A model generated the notes under the pieces. The model was not told where the DNA came from. It saw nothing but the letters and a program-made list of their open reading frames with translations, and ran no database searches. A program made the translations under genes and the position numbers. Below, one piece after another: positions 1 to 11,067 of a DNA stretch of 64,000 bases; within the stretch, counting starts at the first letter, position 1, and each line of letters starts with the position of its first letter. Origin of the DNA: Ideonella paludis (lineage in GTDB: Bacteria > Pseudomonadota > Gammaproteobacteria > Burkholderiales > Burkholderiaceae_C); the NCBI RefSeq assembly GCF_018069865.1, contig NZ_JAGQDG010000003.1:248001-312000 (forward strand). Reading direction: 5' to 3'.

Positions 1-546
1 GTCGGGCAGCAGCGTGGTGTCCAGGTCAATGAAGGCGGCTGCCACCATCACGGCGGTGGCGGTGCAATACACCAGGGTGGCCGCGCTGGCACCAAAGCGC
101 CAAGCCACGGCGGCAAACAACAGGCCGGTGAGCAGCTCAATGAGCGGGTAGCGCACCGAAATGGGGGCTTTGCATTCCGAGCAGCGGCCCTTCAACAGCA
201 GCCAACTGATGAGCGGAATGTTCTCGTGCCACGCGATCTGGTGCCCACAATGCGGGCAGCGCGAACGCGGCTTGGACAGGCCCAGGGGCGGTAGCTGAGC
301 CAGCTCTGCGGCCAAGCGCTGGCCTTGTCCCGCAGCGTCCCCCAGACGCTTCATAGATGCATCGCCCAGCACGCGGCCCAGCGTCTTGCGGTCTTGCAGG
401 AACTCGCCAATGTCGCCCAGCCAGCCACGCTCCAGCATCAGGGGCATGCGGTGGATGACGACATTCAAGAAGCTGCCAATCAACAGGCCCAGCACCAGCA
501 GTGGCACGGGGGCGATCAGCCACTGCAGGGCGGTCAAGTCGAACAT
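1..546 (-). CDS. pilD: Prepilin peptidase PilD (type IV pilus leader peptidase/N-methyltransferase), 3' truncated by window
   Basis: Integral membrane aspartic protease that cleaves type IV prepilins and N-methylates the new N-terminus. Reading from the ATG at 544-546 gives a first membrane segment, the family signature GSFLNVVIHRMP (residues about 23-34), then two CxxC pairs (CPHCGH and CSECKAP) forming the cytoplasmic zinc-binding loop seen in the bifunctional enzymes. The last visible residues (AAFIDLDTTLLPD) contain the first catalytic aspartate region. The remainder, including the second catalytic Asp, lies beyond position 1. Follows pilC by 6 bases, so it is the third gene of pilB-pilC-pilD. 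Confident by motif and context. Confidence 0.95.
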   Translation of the reverse strand, partial: MFDLTALQWLIAPVPLLVLGLLIGSFLNVVIHRMPLMLERGWLGDIGEFLQDRKTLGRVLGDASMKRLGDAAGQGQRLAAELAQLPPLGLSKPRSRCPHCGHQIAWHENIPLISWLLLKGRCSECKAPISVRYPLIELLTGLLFAAVAWRFGASAATLVYCTATAVMVAAAFIDLDTTLLPD

Positions 547-552
547 CGCTGC

Positions 553-1773
553 TTAAACCACTTGGCCGAGCTTGAAGATGGGCAGGTACATCGCGACCAC
601 GATGCCACCAATGATGGTGCCCAGGAACACGATGATGATGGGCTCCATCAAGCTGGACAGGCCCTTGACGATCTCGTCGACCTCTTCCTCGTAGAACTCG
701 GCAGCGCGGCCCAGCATATCGTCCAAGGCGCCGGATTCTTCGCCAATGCCGGCCATCTGCAGCACCATGCTCGGGAACACGCCCGCTGCGTTCATGGACA
801 GCGTCAGACCGCCACCGGCTGCCACATCACGTTGGATTTGCTCGGTGGCTTTGGCATACACCACATTGCCGGATGTGCCGCCCACTGAATCCAGGGCTTC
901 GACCAAGGGAACGCCGGCCGCAAACATGGTGGACAGGGTGCGGGTCCAGCGGGCGATCACCGACTTGCGCACCAAGTCGCCAAAGATGGGCATGTTCAGC
1001 ATGAAGCGGTCCATCACCAACTGCATGTGCTCTGAGCGGCGCCAGGTTTGGACGAACATATAACCGCCGCCGCCCAGCACCAGCAGCATGGCCCACCAGT
1101 AGTTGACGAAGAACTTGCTCATGGCGATGACCATGAGGGTGGGCGTGGGCAATTGCGCGCCGAAGCTGCTGAATACGCTCTCGAACGCCGGCACCACAAA
1201 CAGCATGATCACGACCACGACGATGAAAGCCACCACCAACACGGCCGTGGGGTACATCAGCGCGGACTTGACCTTTTGCTTGATGGCCAAAGTCTTTTCT
1301 TGATAGATGGCCAGGCGGCTCAACAACTCTTCCAAGATGCCGCCTGCCTCACCGGCCTCGACCAAGTTGCAGTAGAGCGTGTCGAAGTACTTGGGATGGC
1401 GCCTGAAGGCCGCAGACAAACTGGTGCCGGTTTCGACTTCCGAGCGAATCTCCGTCAGCAAGCGCGTCATCCGGGGGTTGGCGCTGCCGCGGGCCACGAT
1501 GTCAAAAGCCTGCAGCAGGGGCACGCCGGCCTTCATCATGGTGGCCAACTGGCGGGTAAAGATGGCGATGTCTTTGGCGCTGATGGAGCGCCCACCCGAG
1601 GTGCGGCGCTTGCGAATCTTAGTGACCAGCACGCCTTGCCGGCGCAAGCTGGCCGTGACGGCCGCTTCACCGCCGGCACGCTGCTCGCCCCGCACAATCT
1701 TGCCGTTGCGGTCCTTACCTTCCCACTCAAAGATGTAGTCTTTGATGCCTTTAACCGCTGTTGCTGTTGCCAT
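553..1773 (-). CDS. pilC: Type IV pilus inner-membrane platform protein PilC (GspF family)
   Basis: Polytopic inner-membrane platform of the type IV pilus machine, working with the PilB extension ATPase. The 406-residue length is normal for PilC. Two GspF repeats are visible, each with LxxMxxAGVPLxxALD-type helices (around residues 85 and 290), and hydrophobic segments near 175-200, 220-240 and the C-terminus. A longer reading frame starts at 1794, but the ATG at 1771-1773 is preferred because GGAGG lies five bases upstream. Lies between pilB and pilD on the same strand. Confidence 0.95.
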   Translation of the reverse strand: MATATAVKGIKDYIFEWEGKDRNGKIVRGEQRAGGEAAVTASLRRQGVLVTKIRKRRTSGGRSISAKDIAIFTRQLATMMKAGVPLLQAFDIVARGSANPRMTRLLTEIRSEVETGTSLSAAFRRHPKYFDTLYCNLVEAGEAGGILEELLSRLAIYQEKTLAIKQKVKSALMYPTAVLVVAFIVVVVIMLFVVPAFESVFSSFGAQLPTPTLMVIAMSKFFVNYWWAMLLVLGGGGYMFVQTWRRSEHMQLVMDRFMLNMPIFGDLVRKSVIARWTRTLSTMFAAGVPLVEALDSVGGTSGNVVYAKATEQIQRDVAAGGGLTLSMNAAGVFPSMVLQMAGIGEESGALDDMLGRAAEFYEEEVDEIVKGLSSLMEPIIIVFLGTIIGGIVVAMYLPIFKLGQVV

Positions 1774-1829
1774 TGAGCCTCCAAGCGCTCCCACGGTGAT
1801 TTAACTGACTCGCAGCTGTGCTGCGGATC

Positions 1830-3548
1830 TCATTCATTGGTGGCAGAGATCACTTCTTCCAGGGTGGTTGCCCCGAGCGCGACCTTCACCAAACCAGATT
1901 GCCGCAGATCGCGAACGCCTTCCCGCTGAGCTTGGGCTGCGATTTCAGCCACGGTGCCCTGCGTGATGATCAGGCGTTCTATCTCATCCGATATCGGCAT
2001 GGCTTGGTAAATCCCAAGCCGACCTCTGTAACCATTGTTGCAAGACGAGCAACCCACGGCCTTGTACGGCTTCCAGGTGCCATCCAACTCATCTTCCCGA
2101 AACCCCGCCTTGAGCAAAGCCTCACGAGGGTATTCAGTGGGCGTCTTGCAGTTTTCGCAGAGCTTGCGCACCAAGCGCTGAGCCGTGATCAACAGCACAC
2201 TGGCGGCGATATTGAAGGGGGCTACGCCCATGTTCAACAAGCGATTCAGCGTCGACGGGGCATCGTTGGTGTGCAGGGTGGACAGCACCAAATGCCCGGT
2301 TTGCGCCGCCTTGATGGCAATGTCAGCGGTTTCCAGGTCACGAATTTCGCCCACCATGATGACGTCTGGATCCTGCCGCAGGAAAGCCTTCAGGGCCGAT
2401 GCGAAATTCAAGCCCGCCTTGTCGTTGACGTTGACCTGATTGATGCCGGGCAAGTTGATTTCAGCCGGGTCTTCGACGGTGGAGATATTGACGCCGGGCT
2501 GGTTCAGGATGTTCAAGCAGGTATAGAGCGACACGGTCTTGCCGCTACCCGTGGGGCCGGTCACCAGCACCATGCCATAGGGCCTGCGGATGGCGTGAAG
2601 CAGGCGCTCTTTCTCGGCGGGTTCATAGCCCAGGGCTTCAATGCCCAGACGAGCGCTGGAGGAATCCAAGATACGGATCACGATCTTCTCGCCGAACAGT
2701 GTCGGCAAGGTGCTGACCCGGAAGTCGATCGACTTGGTGCCGAAGCGCAGCTTCATCCGGCCGTCTTGAGGCACACGCTTCTCAGAAATGTCCAGCCGCG
2801 AAATGACCTTGATGCGCGAGGCCAGCTTGTCCTTGATGGCGATGGGCGGCTGGGTGATTTCCCGAAGTTCGCCGTCAACGCGGAACCGGACCCGGTAATT
2901 GAACTCGTAGGGCTCAAAGTGCAAGTCCGAGGCCCGCATATTGATGGCGTCGACCAGCATTTTTTGCAGGAAGCGCACCACCGGCGCGTCTTCGACCTCG
3001 GCCACCGCCTCCGTATTGGTGGGAGCGGCCTCTTCTTCGGCAGAGACTTCGAAGTCGAAATCAGCAGCTGAGATGGCTTCAAGCGCTTGTGCCGCACTGG
3101 CATTCTGTTCTTGAAGCCGCATGCTCAGCTTGTCATGCTCGACCAGGATCCACTCGGGTGAGAGCTGGGTGGCGAATTTGATGCGCTCACTGGCCTCTTG
3201 ATCGGTGGGGTCGGCGCAGGCCAAGAACAGACGGCTGCCGCGTTTGCCCAAGGGCAGCACTTTGTACTGCGCGATCAGTTTGGCATCTAAAAAGCCGCGA
3301 GGGATTTTTTGGGCATCAATCGCGTCCAGGTCCAGCAAGGGCACGGACAAGGCGTGAGCCAAAGAGTGCGCCAGGACGCCGGGCGTCATGGTGTTGGAGC
3401 TGATGAGCGCCTCGACAAAGCTGACCTTGCGATCTTTGGCTTGCAGCGTGAGCTCTTCTGCGGCTTTGGCCGTGAGGCGTCCGCCATGAACCAAGACTCG
3501 GGCAACGCCAGAGAGGGCAGCGGAGGGGAGTTCGTTCAGCGTATCCAC
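1830..3548 (-). CDS. pilB: Type IV pilus assembly ATPase PilB (GspE family)
   Basis: Hexameric cytoplasmic ATPase powering pilus extension. N-terminal MshEN-type domain (about residues 1-150), then the GspE core with Walker A GPTGSGKT (about residue 330), the Asp-box/Walker B stretch DPDVIMVGEIRD, the His-box AAQTGHLVLSTLHTND, and a C-terminal tetracysteine zinc site (CENCKTP ... GCSSCNNGYRGR). Length 572 is typical. First gene of pilB-pilC-pilD, 56 bases upstream of pilC. PilT-type retraction ATPases lack the zinc site, which supports PilB. Confidence 0.96.
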   Translation of the reverse strand: MDTLNELPSAALSGVARVLVHGGRLTAKAAEELTLQAKDRKVSFVEALISSNTMTPGVLAHSLAHALSVPLLDLDAIDAQKIPRGFLDAKLIAQYKVLPLGKRGSRLFLACADPTDQEASERIKFATQLSPEWILVEHDKLSMRLQEQNASAAQALEAISAADFDFEVSAEEEAAPTNTEAVAEVEDAPVVRFLQKMLVDAINMRASDLHFEPYEFNYRVRFRVDGELREITQPPIAIKDKLASRIKVISRLDISEKRVPQDGRMKLRFGTKSIDFRVSTLPTLFGEKIVIRILDSSSARLGIEALGYEPAEKERLLHAIRRPYGMVLVTGPTGSGKTVSLYTCLNILNQPGVNISTVEDPAEINLPGINQVNVNDKAGLNFASALKAFLRQDPDVIMVGEIRDLETADIAIKAAQTGHLVLSTLHTNDAPSTLNRLLNMGVAPFNIAASVLLITAQRLVRKLCENCKTPTEYPREALLKAGFREDELDGTWKPYKAVGCSSCNNGYRGRLGIYQAMPISDEIERLIITQGTVAEIAAQAQREGVRDLRQSGLVKVALGATTLEEVISATNE

Positions 3549-3629
3549 GTCAGGGCAGCTCGTTCAGCACGCAAAAATTCCACAATGGAGCATCATCGCC
3601 GATGCGCTCGGGCCTGTAAACACGAGTGC

Positions 3630-3660
3630 CCCTGTGCAGTGACAGACTGCGCACACAGGG
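3630..3660. terminator. Stem-loop between pilB and tRNA-Pro
   Basis: Inverted repeat CCCTGTG (3630-3636) with CACAGGG (3654-3660) and an inner GCAGT/ACTGC pair. It lies downstream of tRNA-Pro and upstream of pilB on the minus strand, where it could end the tRNA transcript. No T-run follows on either strand, so an intrinsic-terminator role is uncertain. The rest of 3549-3744 shows no gene. Confidence 0.35.
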
Positions 3661-3744
3661 CGTTTAACTCAAGACTTGAGCGTGGAGAAAACCAGAGGAG
3701 CGGGGCGCAGCGCCACTGACCATTGCAGTCATCAAACTCCAGAC

Positions 3745-3821
3745 TGGTCGGGGTGAGAGGATTCGAACCTCCGGCCTCTACGTCCCGAACGTAGCGCTCT
3801 ACCAGGCTAAGCTACACCCCG
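3745..3821 (-). tRNA. tRNA-Pro (anticodon CGG)
   Basis: 77-nt cloverleaf with the 3' CCA encoded (3745-3747). Acceptor stem CGGGGTG/CACCCCG, anticodon stem CTACG/CGTAG around the loop TTCGGGA (anticodon CGG), and T-loop GGTTCGAAT on the minus strand. Decodes CCG, a common proline codon in this GC-rich DNA. Sits between ispB and the pil genes. Confidence 0.97.
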
Positions 3822-3842
3822 TGCGATCGATGTTTGTGCCGC

Positions 3843-4835
3843 TCAAGACGAGCGATCAATCGATCGAGCCGATAATTCTAGCAGAGCCTTCAGGGCTGCT
3901 GAGGGCGGCAGGGCGGAAATGAATTCACTGGCGGCTTGAGCCTCCAAGCGGGCCGCGTCTCGTGTGGCTTCGAGGGCACCGGTGCGTCGAACGATCTCCA
4001 CGATCTCCGCCAAGCGCTCCACCTCACCATGCTCGATAGCGTGCCGAATGAGTTGACGCTCTTGCGGTGCGCCACGCTCCATGGCCACCAGCAGCGGCAG
4101 TGTGGGCTTGCCTTCACGCAGGTCGTCCCCCACGTTCTTGCCAAGGGCTTCGGTGTGGCCTTCGTAGTCCAGCAAGTCATCGACCAACTGAAAAGCAGTG
4201 CCCAGTGAGCGGCCATAGGCCGCGCAGGCATCCTCGACCTCCTGGGGTGCATCGGCGATCACGGCGCCCAAGCGTGCGCTGGCTTCAAACAGCTTGGCGG
4301 TCTTGAAGCGAATCACCCGCAAATACTGCTCTACCGCAACATCGGGGTCGTGCATGTTCAGCAGTTGCAGCACTTCGCCTTCAGCAATCACATTCGTGGC
4401 ATCGGCCAAGACTTCCAGCACACGCATGCGGTTGACCGACACCATCATCTGGAAAGCGCGTGAATAAAGGAAGTCGCCCACCAAAACGGAGGCCGCATTG
4501 CCGAACAGTGCATTGGCGGTTTCGCGCCCACGACGCAGCGAGGATTCGTCTACGACATCATCATGCAGCAAGGTGGCGGTATGGATGAACTCCACGATGG
4601 CCGCCAACTCGTACTGATGCTCGCCCTCATAGCCCAGCGCCTGTGCAAACAGCAAGACCAAGCGGGGGCGAATGCGCTTGCCGCCAGCGCCGATGATGTA
4701 GTGTGAAATCTGCTCAATCAACGCCACGTCGGAGGACAAGCGAGCGCGGATGACATCGTCCACCTTCGCCATCTCGGCGGCCATGGCGTCTGGCTGGCGG
4801 GGAGTGGCTGTAGCGGTAGGGGTAGCGGACGACAT
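3843..4835 (-). CDS. ispB: Polyprenyl (octaprenyl) diphosphate synthase IspB
   Basis: Trans-prenyltransferase condensing isopentenyl diphosphate into the long ubiquinone side chain. Both Asp-rich metal sites are present: LHDDVVDESSLRRG (first, DDxxD) and FQLVDDLLDYEG (second). GGKRIRPRLVLL and GDFLYSRAFQMM are family blocks. The frame is open to an ATG at 4865, but the ATG at 4833-4835 is chosen because a TATAAT box at 4874-4879 puts the transcript start near 4867, leaving 4865 almost no leader. Divergent from rplU, the usual beta-proteobacterial arrangement. Confidence 0.93.
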   Translation of the reverse strand: MSSATPTATATPRQPDAMAAEMAKVDDVIRARLSSDVALIEQISHYIIGAGGKRIRPRLVLLFAQALGYEGEHQYELAAIVEFIHTATLLHDDVVDESSLRRGRETANALFGNAASVLVGDFLYSRAFQMMVSVNRMRVLEVLADATNVIAEGEVLQLLNMHDPDVAVEQYLRVIRFKTAKLFEASARLGAVIADAPQEVEDACAAYGRSLGTAFQLVDDLLDYEGHTEALGKNVGDDLREGKPTLPLLVAMERGAPQERQLIRHAIEHGEVERLAEIVEIVRRTGALEATRDAARLEAQAASEFISALPPSAALKALLELSARSIDRSS

Positions 4836-4873
4836 GATGGAGGGTGTGGGGCGGGGAGGCGGCAAGGAGCGCG

Positions 4874-4879
4874 ATTATA
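4874..4879 (-). promoter_or_regulatory. -10 element of the ispB promoter
   Basis: Perfect TATAAT on the minus strand, 38 bases upstream of the preferred ispB ATG. No convincing -35 hexamer was found at the right distance, so this is a partial promoter call. Back-to-back with the rplU promoter. Confidence 0.5.
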
Positions 4880-4922
4880 GGAAGCCTGTCACAAGGCGCT
4901 CACGCCCCGCTTTTTCAGGAGT

Positions 4923-4951
4923 TTGCGGACCATTTTGGGTCGTGCTAGAAT
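4923..4951 (+). promoter_or_regulatory. Sigma-70 promoter of rplU-rpmA
   Basis: TTGCGG (4923-4928), 17-base spacer, TAGAAT (4946-4951), pointing at rplU. The implied transcript start near 4958 gives a leader of about 100 bases before the rplU ATG at 5058. Confidence 0.7.
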
Positions 4952-5013
4952 CTTTGGCTCGCCCGTAATGGGCCTGCCGGGAGTGGTGGGCTTTGGAGGT
5001 GCGAGTTAAAGAG

Positions 5014-5036
5014 GCTCTGGAAACAGGTTTCAGAGC
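5014..5036 (+). promoter_or_regulatory. Hairpin in the rplU leader
   Basis: GCTCTG (5014-5019) pairs with CAGAGC (5031-5036), with further AAA/TTT pairing inside, 22 bases upstream of the rplU start. A leader hairpin before a ribosomal-protein operon could serve feedback control, but no known r-protein leader was recognised. Confidence 0.35.
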
Positions 5037-5057
5037 ATTGTTCTTGAGAGGTCATAT

Positions 5058-5369
5058 ATGTACGCGGTCATAAAAACCGGTGGCAAGCAATACAAAGTTG
5101 CAGCCGGCGAAAAGATCAAGGTAGAACAGATTGCTGCGGACGTTGGCCAGGAAATCGTGATTGATCAGGTGTTGGCTGTCGGTAACGGCGCTGAACTGAA
5201 GGTCGGGACTCCCCTGGTGAGCGGTGCAAGCGTGAAGGCCACCATCGTGGCGCATGGTCGTCATGACAAGGTTCGTATCTTCAAGATGCGTCGCCGTAAG
5301 CACTACCAGAAGCACGGCGGTCATCGCCAGAACTACACCGAGCTGGAAATCAGCGCGGTCAACGGCTGA
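5058..5369 (+). CDS. rplU: 50S ribosomal protein L21
   Basis: 103-residue large-subunit ribosomal protein. The N-terminus [14 protein letters not shown] and the C-terminal [16 protein letters not shown] block are L21 hallmarks. First gene of rplU-rpmA, with its own promoter at 4923-4951. Confidence 0.98.
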   Translation: MYAVIKTGGKQYKVAAGEKIKVEQIAADVGQEIVIDQVLAVGNGAELKVGTPLVSGASVKATIVAHGRHDKVRIFKMRRRKHYQKHGGHRQNYTELEISAVNG

Positions 5370-5387
5370 TCCAAGGAGTACTGATCC

Positions 5388-5645
5388 ATGGCACAGAAAA
5401 AGGGCGGCGGCTCAACGCGTAACGGCCGCGACTCCAAACCAAAGATGCTGGGTGTGAAGGCCTTCGGTGGCCAAGCCATCTCGGCTGGTTCCATCATCGT
5501 GCGTCAGCGCGGCACCAAGTTCCATGCAGGCACCAATGTCGGCATGGGCCGTGACCACACGCTGTTTGCATTGGTGGACGGCACCGTGTCCTTCAAGGTG
5601 CAAGGCGAGTTGAATCGCCACACCGTGATCGTGACCCCGCTGTAA
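5388..5645 (+). CDS. rpmA: 50S ribosomal protein L27
   Basis: 85-residue L27. The N-terminus [16 protein letters not shown] reaches toward the peptidyl-transferase centre in the ribosome and is intact. No N-terminal cleavage extension of the Firmicutes type. Follows rplU by 18 bases with GGAG upstream (aaggagtactgatcc). Confidence 0.98.
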   Translation: MAQKKGGGSTRNGRDSKPKMLGVKAFGGQAISAGSIIVRQRGTKFHAGTNVGMGRDHTLFALVDGTVSFKVQGELNRHTVIVTPL

Positions 5646-6833
<1,188 letters not shown>

Positions 6834-6840
6834 GCACCGG

Positions 6841-7986
6841 ATGACTGACGCCCTGAAGCATGCCCGCCGCATCGTTGTGAAGGTGGGCTCCAGCCTGGTC
6901 ACCAATGAAGGCCGGGGCGTGGATGCCGAAGCCATTGGGACCTGGTGCCGTCAGTTGGCGGCGCTATCCCGCCAAGGCAAAGAAGTCATCATGGTCTCCA
7001 GCGGCGCCATTGCCGAAGGCATGAAGCGCCTGGGCTGGGCCAGCCGCCCCAAAGAGCTGCATGAGTTGCAAGCCGCAGCAGCCGTGGGCCAAATGGGCTT
7101 GGTGCAGATGTACGAAAGCAAGCTCTCCGAGCACGGCATTGGCAGCGCACAAGTCTTGCTCACGCACGCCGACCTGGCCGACCGCGAGCGCTATCTCAAT
7201 GCCCGCTCCACCTTGCTGACCCTGCTGGGGCTGCATGTCATTCCGGTGATCAACGAGAACGACACGGTCGTCAACGACGAAATCAAGTTCGGCGACAACG
7301 ACACCTTGGGCGCACTCGTGGCCAATTTGGTGGAAGCCGATGCGTTGGTCATTCTCACCGACCAGCGCGGCCTCTACAGCGCAGACCCCCGCAAGAACCC
7401 CGATGCGCGCTTCATCGATGTGGCGCAGGCTGGCGACCCGGTGCTGGAGCAAATGGCCGGTGGCGCTGGGTCCGGGGTGGGCACCGGCGGCATGATCACC
7501 AAGATCTTGGCGGCCAAGCGCGCGGCCGGCAGCGGCGCCAGCACCGTCATTGCTTGGGGCCGCGAGCCGGATGTGCTGCTGCGCCTGGCCCAGGGTGAAT
7601 CCATTGGCACCGCTCTTTTGGCGGGCACCGCCAAATTGGCGGCCCGCAAGCAGTGGATGGCCGACCACCTGCAACTGCGTGGCGCGGTCACCGTCGATGA
7701 CGGCGCGGCCATCAAGCTGAGGGATGAGGGAAAAAGCCTGCTGCCCATCGGTGTGGTGGGCGTGGAGGGAGACTTCCATCGCGGCGACGTGATCGCCGTG
7801 CGTACCGCCGCGGGTGTCGAGATTGCCCGGGGCCTGGCCAACTACGCCAGCACCGAGGCGCGGCTCATTGCCCGCAAGGCTTCATCACAGATTGAAGCCT
7901 TGCTGGGCTTCACCAATGAGCCCGAGCTGATTCATCGCGACAACCTGGTGCTCACGGGCTCGGCGGCCCCTGCACTTCAGGGCTGA
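6841..7986 (+). CDS. proB: Glutamate 5-kinase
   Basis: First step of proline synthesis: ATP-dependent phosphorylation of glutamate. Amino-acid-kinase domain from residue 10 (VVKVGSSLV), substrate region [13 protein letters not shown], nucleotide region [13 protein letters not shown] and [11 protein letters not shown]-terminal PUA domain (about 285-370) makes the full 381 residues, as in E. coli ProB. The ATG at 6841 is chosen because upstream in-frame codons would run into obgE. The 3' end overlaps convergent rppH by 35 bases. Confidence 0.96.
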   Translation: MTDALKHARRIVVKVGSSLVTNEGRGVDAEAIGTWCRQLAALSRQGKEVIMVSSGAIAEGMKRLGWASRPKELHELQAAAAVGQMGLVQMYESKLSEHGIGSAQVLLTHADLADRERYLNARSTLLTLLGLHVIPVINENDTVVNDEIKFGDNDTLGALVANLVEADALVILTDQRGLYSADPRKNPDARFIDVAQAGDPVLEQMAGGAGSGVGTGGMITKILAAKRAAGSGASTVIAWGREPDVLLRLAQGESIGTALLAGTAKLAARKQWMADHLQLRGAVTVDDGAAIKLRDEGKSLLPIGVVGVEGDFHRGDVIAVRTAAGVEIARGLANYASTEARLIARKASSQIEALLGFTNEPELIHRDNLVLTGSAAPALQG

Positions 7987-8545
7987 GCTCAGCCACCGGC
8001 TTGGGGTCGTCGTGCGGCTCGCGCCGCTCACCGCTGCGCATGCCGCTGCGCAAATAGCGGTTGTGGTGGTGCGGGCGCGGCAGATAGCGGGCCAGCTCTG
8101 TGAGCGCCATTTCATAGACGCCGCGCTTGAACTCAATCACCACATCCAGCGGCACCCAATAGTCGTTCCAACGCCAAGCGTCGAACTCGGGATGGCTGGT
8201 GGCGCGCAGGTTCATGTCGCTGTCACGCCCCAGCAAGCGCAGCAAGAACCAGATTTGCTTTTGGCCTTTGTAATGGCCACGCGCATCCTTGCGGATGAAG
8301 TGGTCGGGCACGTTGTAGCGCAGCCAGTCGCGGGTGCGCGCCAAGATTTGCACGTGCTCTGGGTGCAAGCCCACTTCTTCATGCAATTCGCGGAACATCG
8401 CCTGCTCAGGCGACTCGCCATACTTGATGCCCCCTTGCGGGAACTGCCAGGAGTGGGTACGCAAGCGCTTACCCCAGAAAACCTGGTTGCGCGAGTTGAG
8501 CAGGATGATGCCGACGTTAGGCCGGTAGCCTTCGCGGTCGAGCAT
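7952..8545 (-). CDS. rppH: RNA pyrophosphohydrolase RppH (Nudix)
   Basis: Removes pyrophosphate from mRNA 5' ends, triggering RNase E decay. The N-terminus [17 protein letters not shown] is the RppH signature. The Nudix box G(x5)E(x7)REUxEEUG is visible at [22 protein letters not shown]. The ATG at 8543-8545 is preferred over one 13 codons upstream (8584). 197 residues; the C-terminal tail is variable. Convergent with proB, divergent from proS, a common Burkholderiales arrangement. Confidence 0.94.
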   Translation of the reverse strand: MLDREGYRPNVGIILLNSRNQVFWGKRLRTHSWQFPQGGIKYGESPEQAMFRELHEEVGLHPEHVQILARTRDWLRYNVPDHFIRKDARGHYKGQKQIWFLLRLLGRDSDMNLRATSHPEFDAWRWNDYWVPLDVVIEFKRGVYEMALTELARYLPRPHHHNRYLRSGMRSGERREPHDDPKPVAELSPEVQGPPSP

Positions 8546-8661
8546 AATCAAACCCCAATTTTTGAACTGAAACCAATATAGCACCGTGGGCCCCAGGTGA
8601 GCAGTCTCTCGCTTACCCGAACAGGGCCTCTGCTGTTCAGTTGCCTTCCAAAGCCGCGCCC

Positions 8662-10407
8662 ATGAAAGCCTCCCAGTTCTTCATCTCCACCCTCAAGGAA
8701 GCCCCCGCCGACGCCGAAGTGGTCAGCCACAAGCTGATGATGCGGGCCGGCATGATCAAGCGCCTGGGCGCCGGCATCTACAACTACATGCCCATGGGTT
8801 TGCGGGTCATCCGCAAGGTCGAGGCCATCATCCGCGACGAGATGAACCGGGCCGGTGCGGTGGAGATGCTGATGCCGGTGGTGCAGCCGGCCGAGCTCTG
8901 GCAAGAAACCGGACGCTTTGACAAGATGGGGCCGGAGTTAATGCGCGTGAAAGACCGGCACGGCCGCGACTTCATCATCCAGCCCACTTCCGAAGAGGTG
9001 GTGACCGACGTGGCCCGCCAAGAGCTGCGCAGCTACAAGCAACTGCCCAAGAATTTCTATCACATCCAGACCAAGTTCCGGGACGAGCGCCGGCCCCGGT
9101 TTGGCGTGATGCGCGGTCGCGAATTCACCATGAAGGATGCCTATTCCTTCGACCGCGACCCTGCAAGTGCCGCCAAAAGCTACGAGGCCATGTTTGCGGC
9201 CTACAAGCGCATCTTCGACCGCTTTGGTTTGACCTATCGCGCCGTCGCTGCTGACACCGGCGCCATCGGCGGTGACCTCAGCCATGAGTTCCAAGTCATT
9301 GCCCAAACCGGCGAGGACGCGATCATTTATTGCCCCACGAGCGACTACGCCGCCAACATCGAATTGGCCGAAGCGGTGGCGCCTGCCGCGCCGCGCGCTG
9401 CGGCGACTCAGGCCTTGGCCAAGACACCAACGCCCGGCAAGAGCACTTGCGCCGACGTGGCCGCCTTCCTGGGCCTGGACCTCAAGCAGACGGTCAAGAG
9501 CCTGGTACTGGCGACGGATGAGCTCGACGACCAAGGGGTCATCGTCAAGTCCACCGTCTGGCTGTTGTTGGTGCGAGGTGACCACGACATGAACGAGGTC
9601 AAGGTCGGCAAGCTCGAAGGCTTGAAGGCGGGCTTCCGTTTTGCCACCGTGCCTGAGATCGAAGATCACTTCGGCTGCAAGCCGGGCTACCTCGGCCCCA
9701 TTGGCCTGCTCAAGCCGGTGAAGATCGTCGCTGACCGCACGGTTGCTCAGATGAGCGACTTCGTCTGCGGAGCCAACGCTTGGGACCACCACTTCACCGG
9801 TGCTAACTGGGGCCGCGACTTGCCCGAGCCCGACATGGTGGCTGACATTCGCAATGTGGTGGAGGGCGACCCTTCCCCGGATGGCCAAGGTGTGCTGGCC
9901 ATTGAGCGCGGCATTGAAGTCGGCCATGTGTTTTACCTGGGCACCAAGTACTCCAAGGCGATGAATGCCACGTTCTTGGACGAAACGGGAAAGCCTGCTT
10001 TGATGGAGATGGGCTGCTACGGCATCGGCGTGACCCGTATCTTGGGCGCCGCCATTGAGCAAAACCACGACGCGCGCGGCATCATCTGGCCGGCCAGCAT
10101 TGCACCGTTTGAGGTGGCTTTGTGCCCCATCGGCATGGATCGCTCTGAAGAGGTCAAGGCTGCGGCGCAGCGCTTGTACGCTGACCTGCAAGGCGCCGGC
10201 GTCGATGTCATCTTGGACGACCGCGGTGAGCGCCCCGGTGCCATGTTTGCCGACTGGGAATTGATTGGCGTGCCGCTGCGCGTGGTCATCTCCGATCGCG
10301 GACTCAAGGAAGGCCAGTTGGAAGTGCAAGGTCGTCGCGACGCCGAAGCCTCCAAAGTCGCCCTGACCGAGGTGGTGGCCCAAGTCCGCTCGCGCTTGAG
10401 CGCTTGA
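8662..10407 (+). CDS. proS: Prolyl-tRNA synthetase
   Basis: Class II aminoacyl-tRNA synthetase. Bacterial-type ProRS with motif 1 near [13 protein letters not shown], motif 2 ([12 protein letters not shown]), and the YbaK-like editing insertion (about residues 230-400) between motifs 2 and 3, followed by motif 3 ([16 protein letters not shown]) and an anticodon-binding domain with [18 protein letters not shown]. The start [18 protein letters not shown] at 8662 matches orthologues. An earlier in-frame TTG at 8641 is not favoured. 581 residues. Confidence 0.96.
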   Translation: MKASQFFISTLKEAPADAEVVSHKLMMRAGMIKRLGAGIYNYMPMGLRVIRKVEAIIRDEMNRAGAVEMLMPVVQPAELWQETGRFDKMGPELMRVKDRHGRDFIIQPTSEEVVTDVARQELRSYKQLPKNFYHIQTKFRDERRPRFGVMRGREFTMKDAYSFDRDPASAAKSYEAMFAAYKRIFDRFGLTYRAVAADTGAIGGDLSHEFQVIAQTGEDAIIYCPTSDYAANIELAEAVAPAAPRAAATQALAKTPTPGKSTCADVAAFLGLDLKQTVKSLVLATDELDDQGVIVKSTVWLLLVRGDHDMNEVKVGKLEGLKAGFRFATVPEIEDHFGCKPGYLGPIGLLKPVKIVADRTVAQMSDFVCGANAWDHHFTGANWGRDLPEPDMVADIRNVVEGDPSPDGQGVLAIERGIEVGHVFYLGTKYSKAMNATFLDETGKPALMEMGCYGIGVTRILGAAIEQNHDARGIIWPASIAPFEVALCPIGMDRSEEVKAAAQRLYADLQGAGVDVILDDRGERPGAMFADWELIGVPLRVVISDRGLKEGQLEVQGRRDAEASKVALTEVVAQVRSRLSA

Positions 10408-10412
10408 GCCTG

Positions 10413-11057
10413 ATGGCCATGGCCGGCAACGTCCTTCCGATCGGCCTGCCCCGGCGCAGCCTGTTGGGTGCGGCCGGAGGCGTGTTGGCCTTGGGCGCCG
10501 CCACACCGGTGCGGGCCGGGCGCCAGGCCGAAGAGCCGCTGGCCGACTCGGTGCGTGGGGCCTTGGCCGCGGCCGTGGCCGATGGCTCGCCGCCCAAAGT
10601 CCAGTTCGACCGGGTCGAAGATCGCTTGGTCTACCTGAAGTGGTTGGGCGCGATGAGCGACCGCCTCAAGCGCCGTAAATCAGAAACTCAAACCCGCTTG
10701 GAGTTTTTGGAGACGCTTTGGTATGAAAGCAAGCGCGCCGGGCTGGAGCCCGCGCTGGTGCTGGGCCTGGTGCAAGTGGAAAGCGGTTTTCGCAAATACG
10801 CCATCAGCGTGGCGGGCGCGCGCGGCTATATGCAAGTCATGCCTTTTTGGGCGCGGCTGATTGGTGACGGTGACCCGGCCAAGCTGTTTCACATGCAGAC
10901 CAACTTGCGCTTTGGCTGCGTGATCCTGCGTCACTATCTCGACCGCGAAAAAGGCGACCTCTTCATGACCCTGGGCCGCTACAACGGCAGCCGAGGCAAG
11001 GCCGAATACCCGAATGCCGTGATGGCCTCGCGGCGGCTGTGGCTGCCGCCGGCCTGA
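10413..11057 (+). CDS. Lytic transglycosylase, SLT domain, exported
   Basis: Soluble-lytic-transglycosylase-like murein hydrolase that cleaves MurNAc-GlcNAc bonds with anhydro product formation. The catalytic Glu is in GLVQVESGFRKYAISVAGA (about residue 125), with ARGYMQVMPFWA and a late LGRYNGS block as in goose-type lysozyme folds. The N-terminus has a signal region with twin arginines (LPRRSLLGAAG ... VRA), so Tat or Sec export is likely. Begins 6 bases after proS. ATG 10413 or 10419 are both possible. No lipobox cysteine seen. Confidence 0.88.
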   Translation: MAMAGNVLPIGLPRRSLLGAAGGVLALGAATPVRAGRQAEEPLADSVRGALAAAVADGSPPKVQFDRVEDRLVYLKWLGAMSDRLKRRKSETQTRLEFLETLWYESKRAGLEPALVLGLVQVESGFRKYAISVAGARGYMQVMPFWARLIGDGDPAKLFHMQTNLRFGCVILRHYLDREKGDLFMTLGRYNGSRGKAEYPNAVMASRRLWLPPA

Positions 11058-11067
11058 AGCGCGGGGC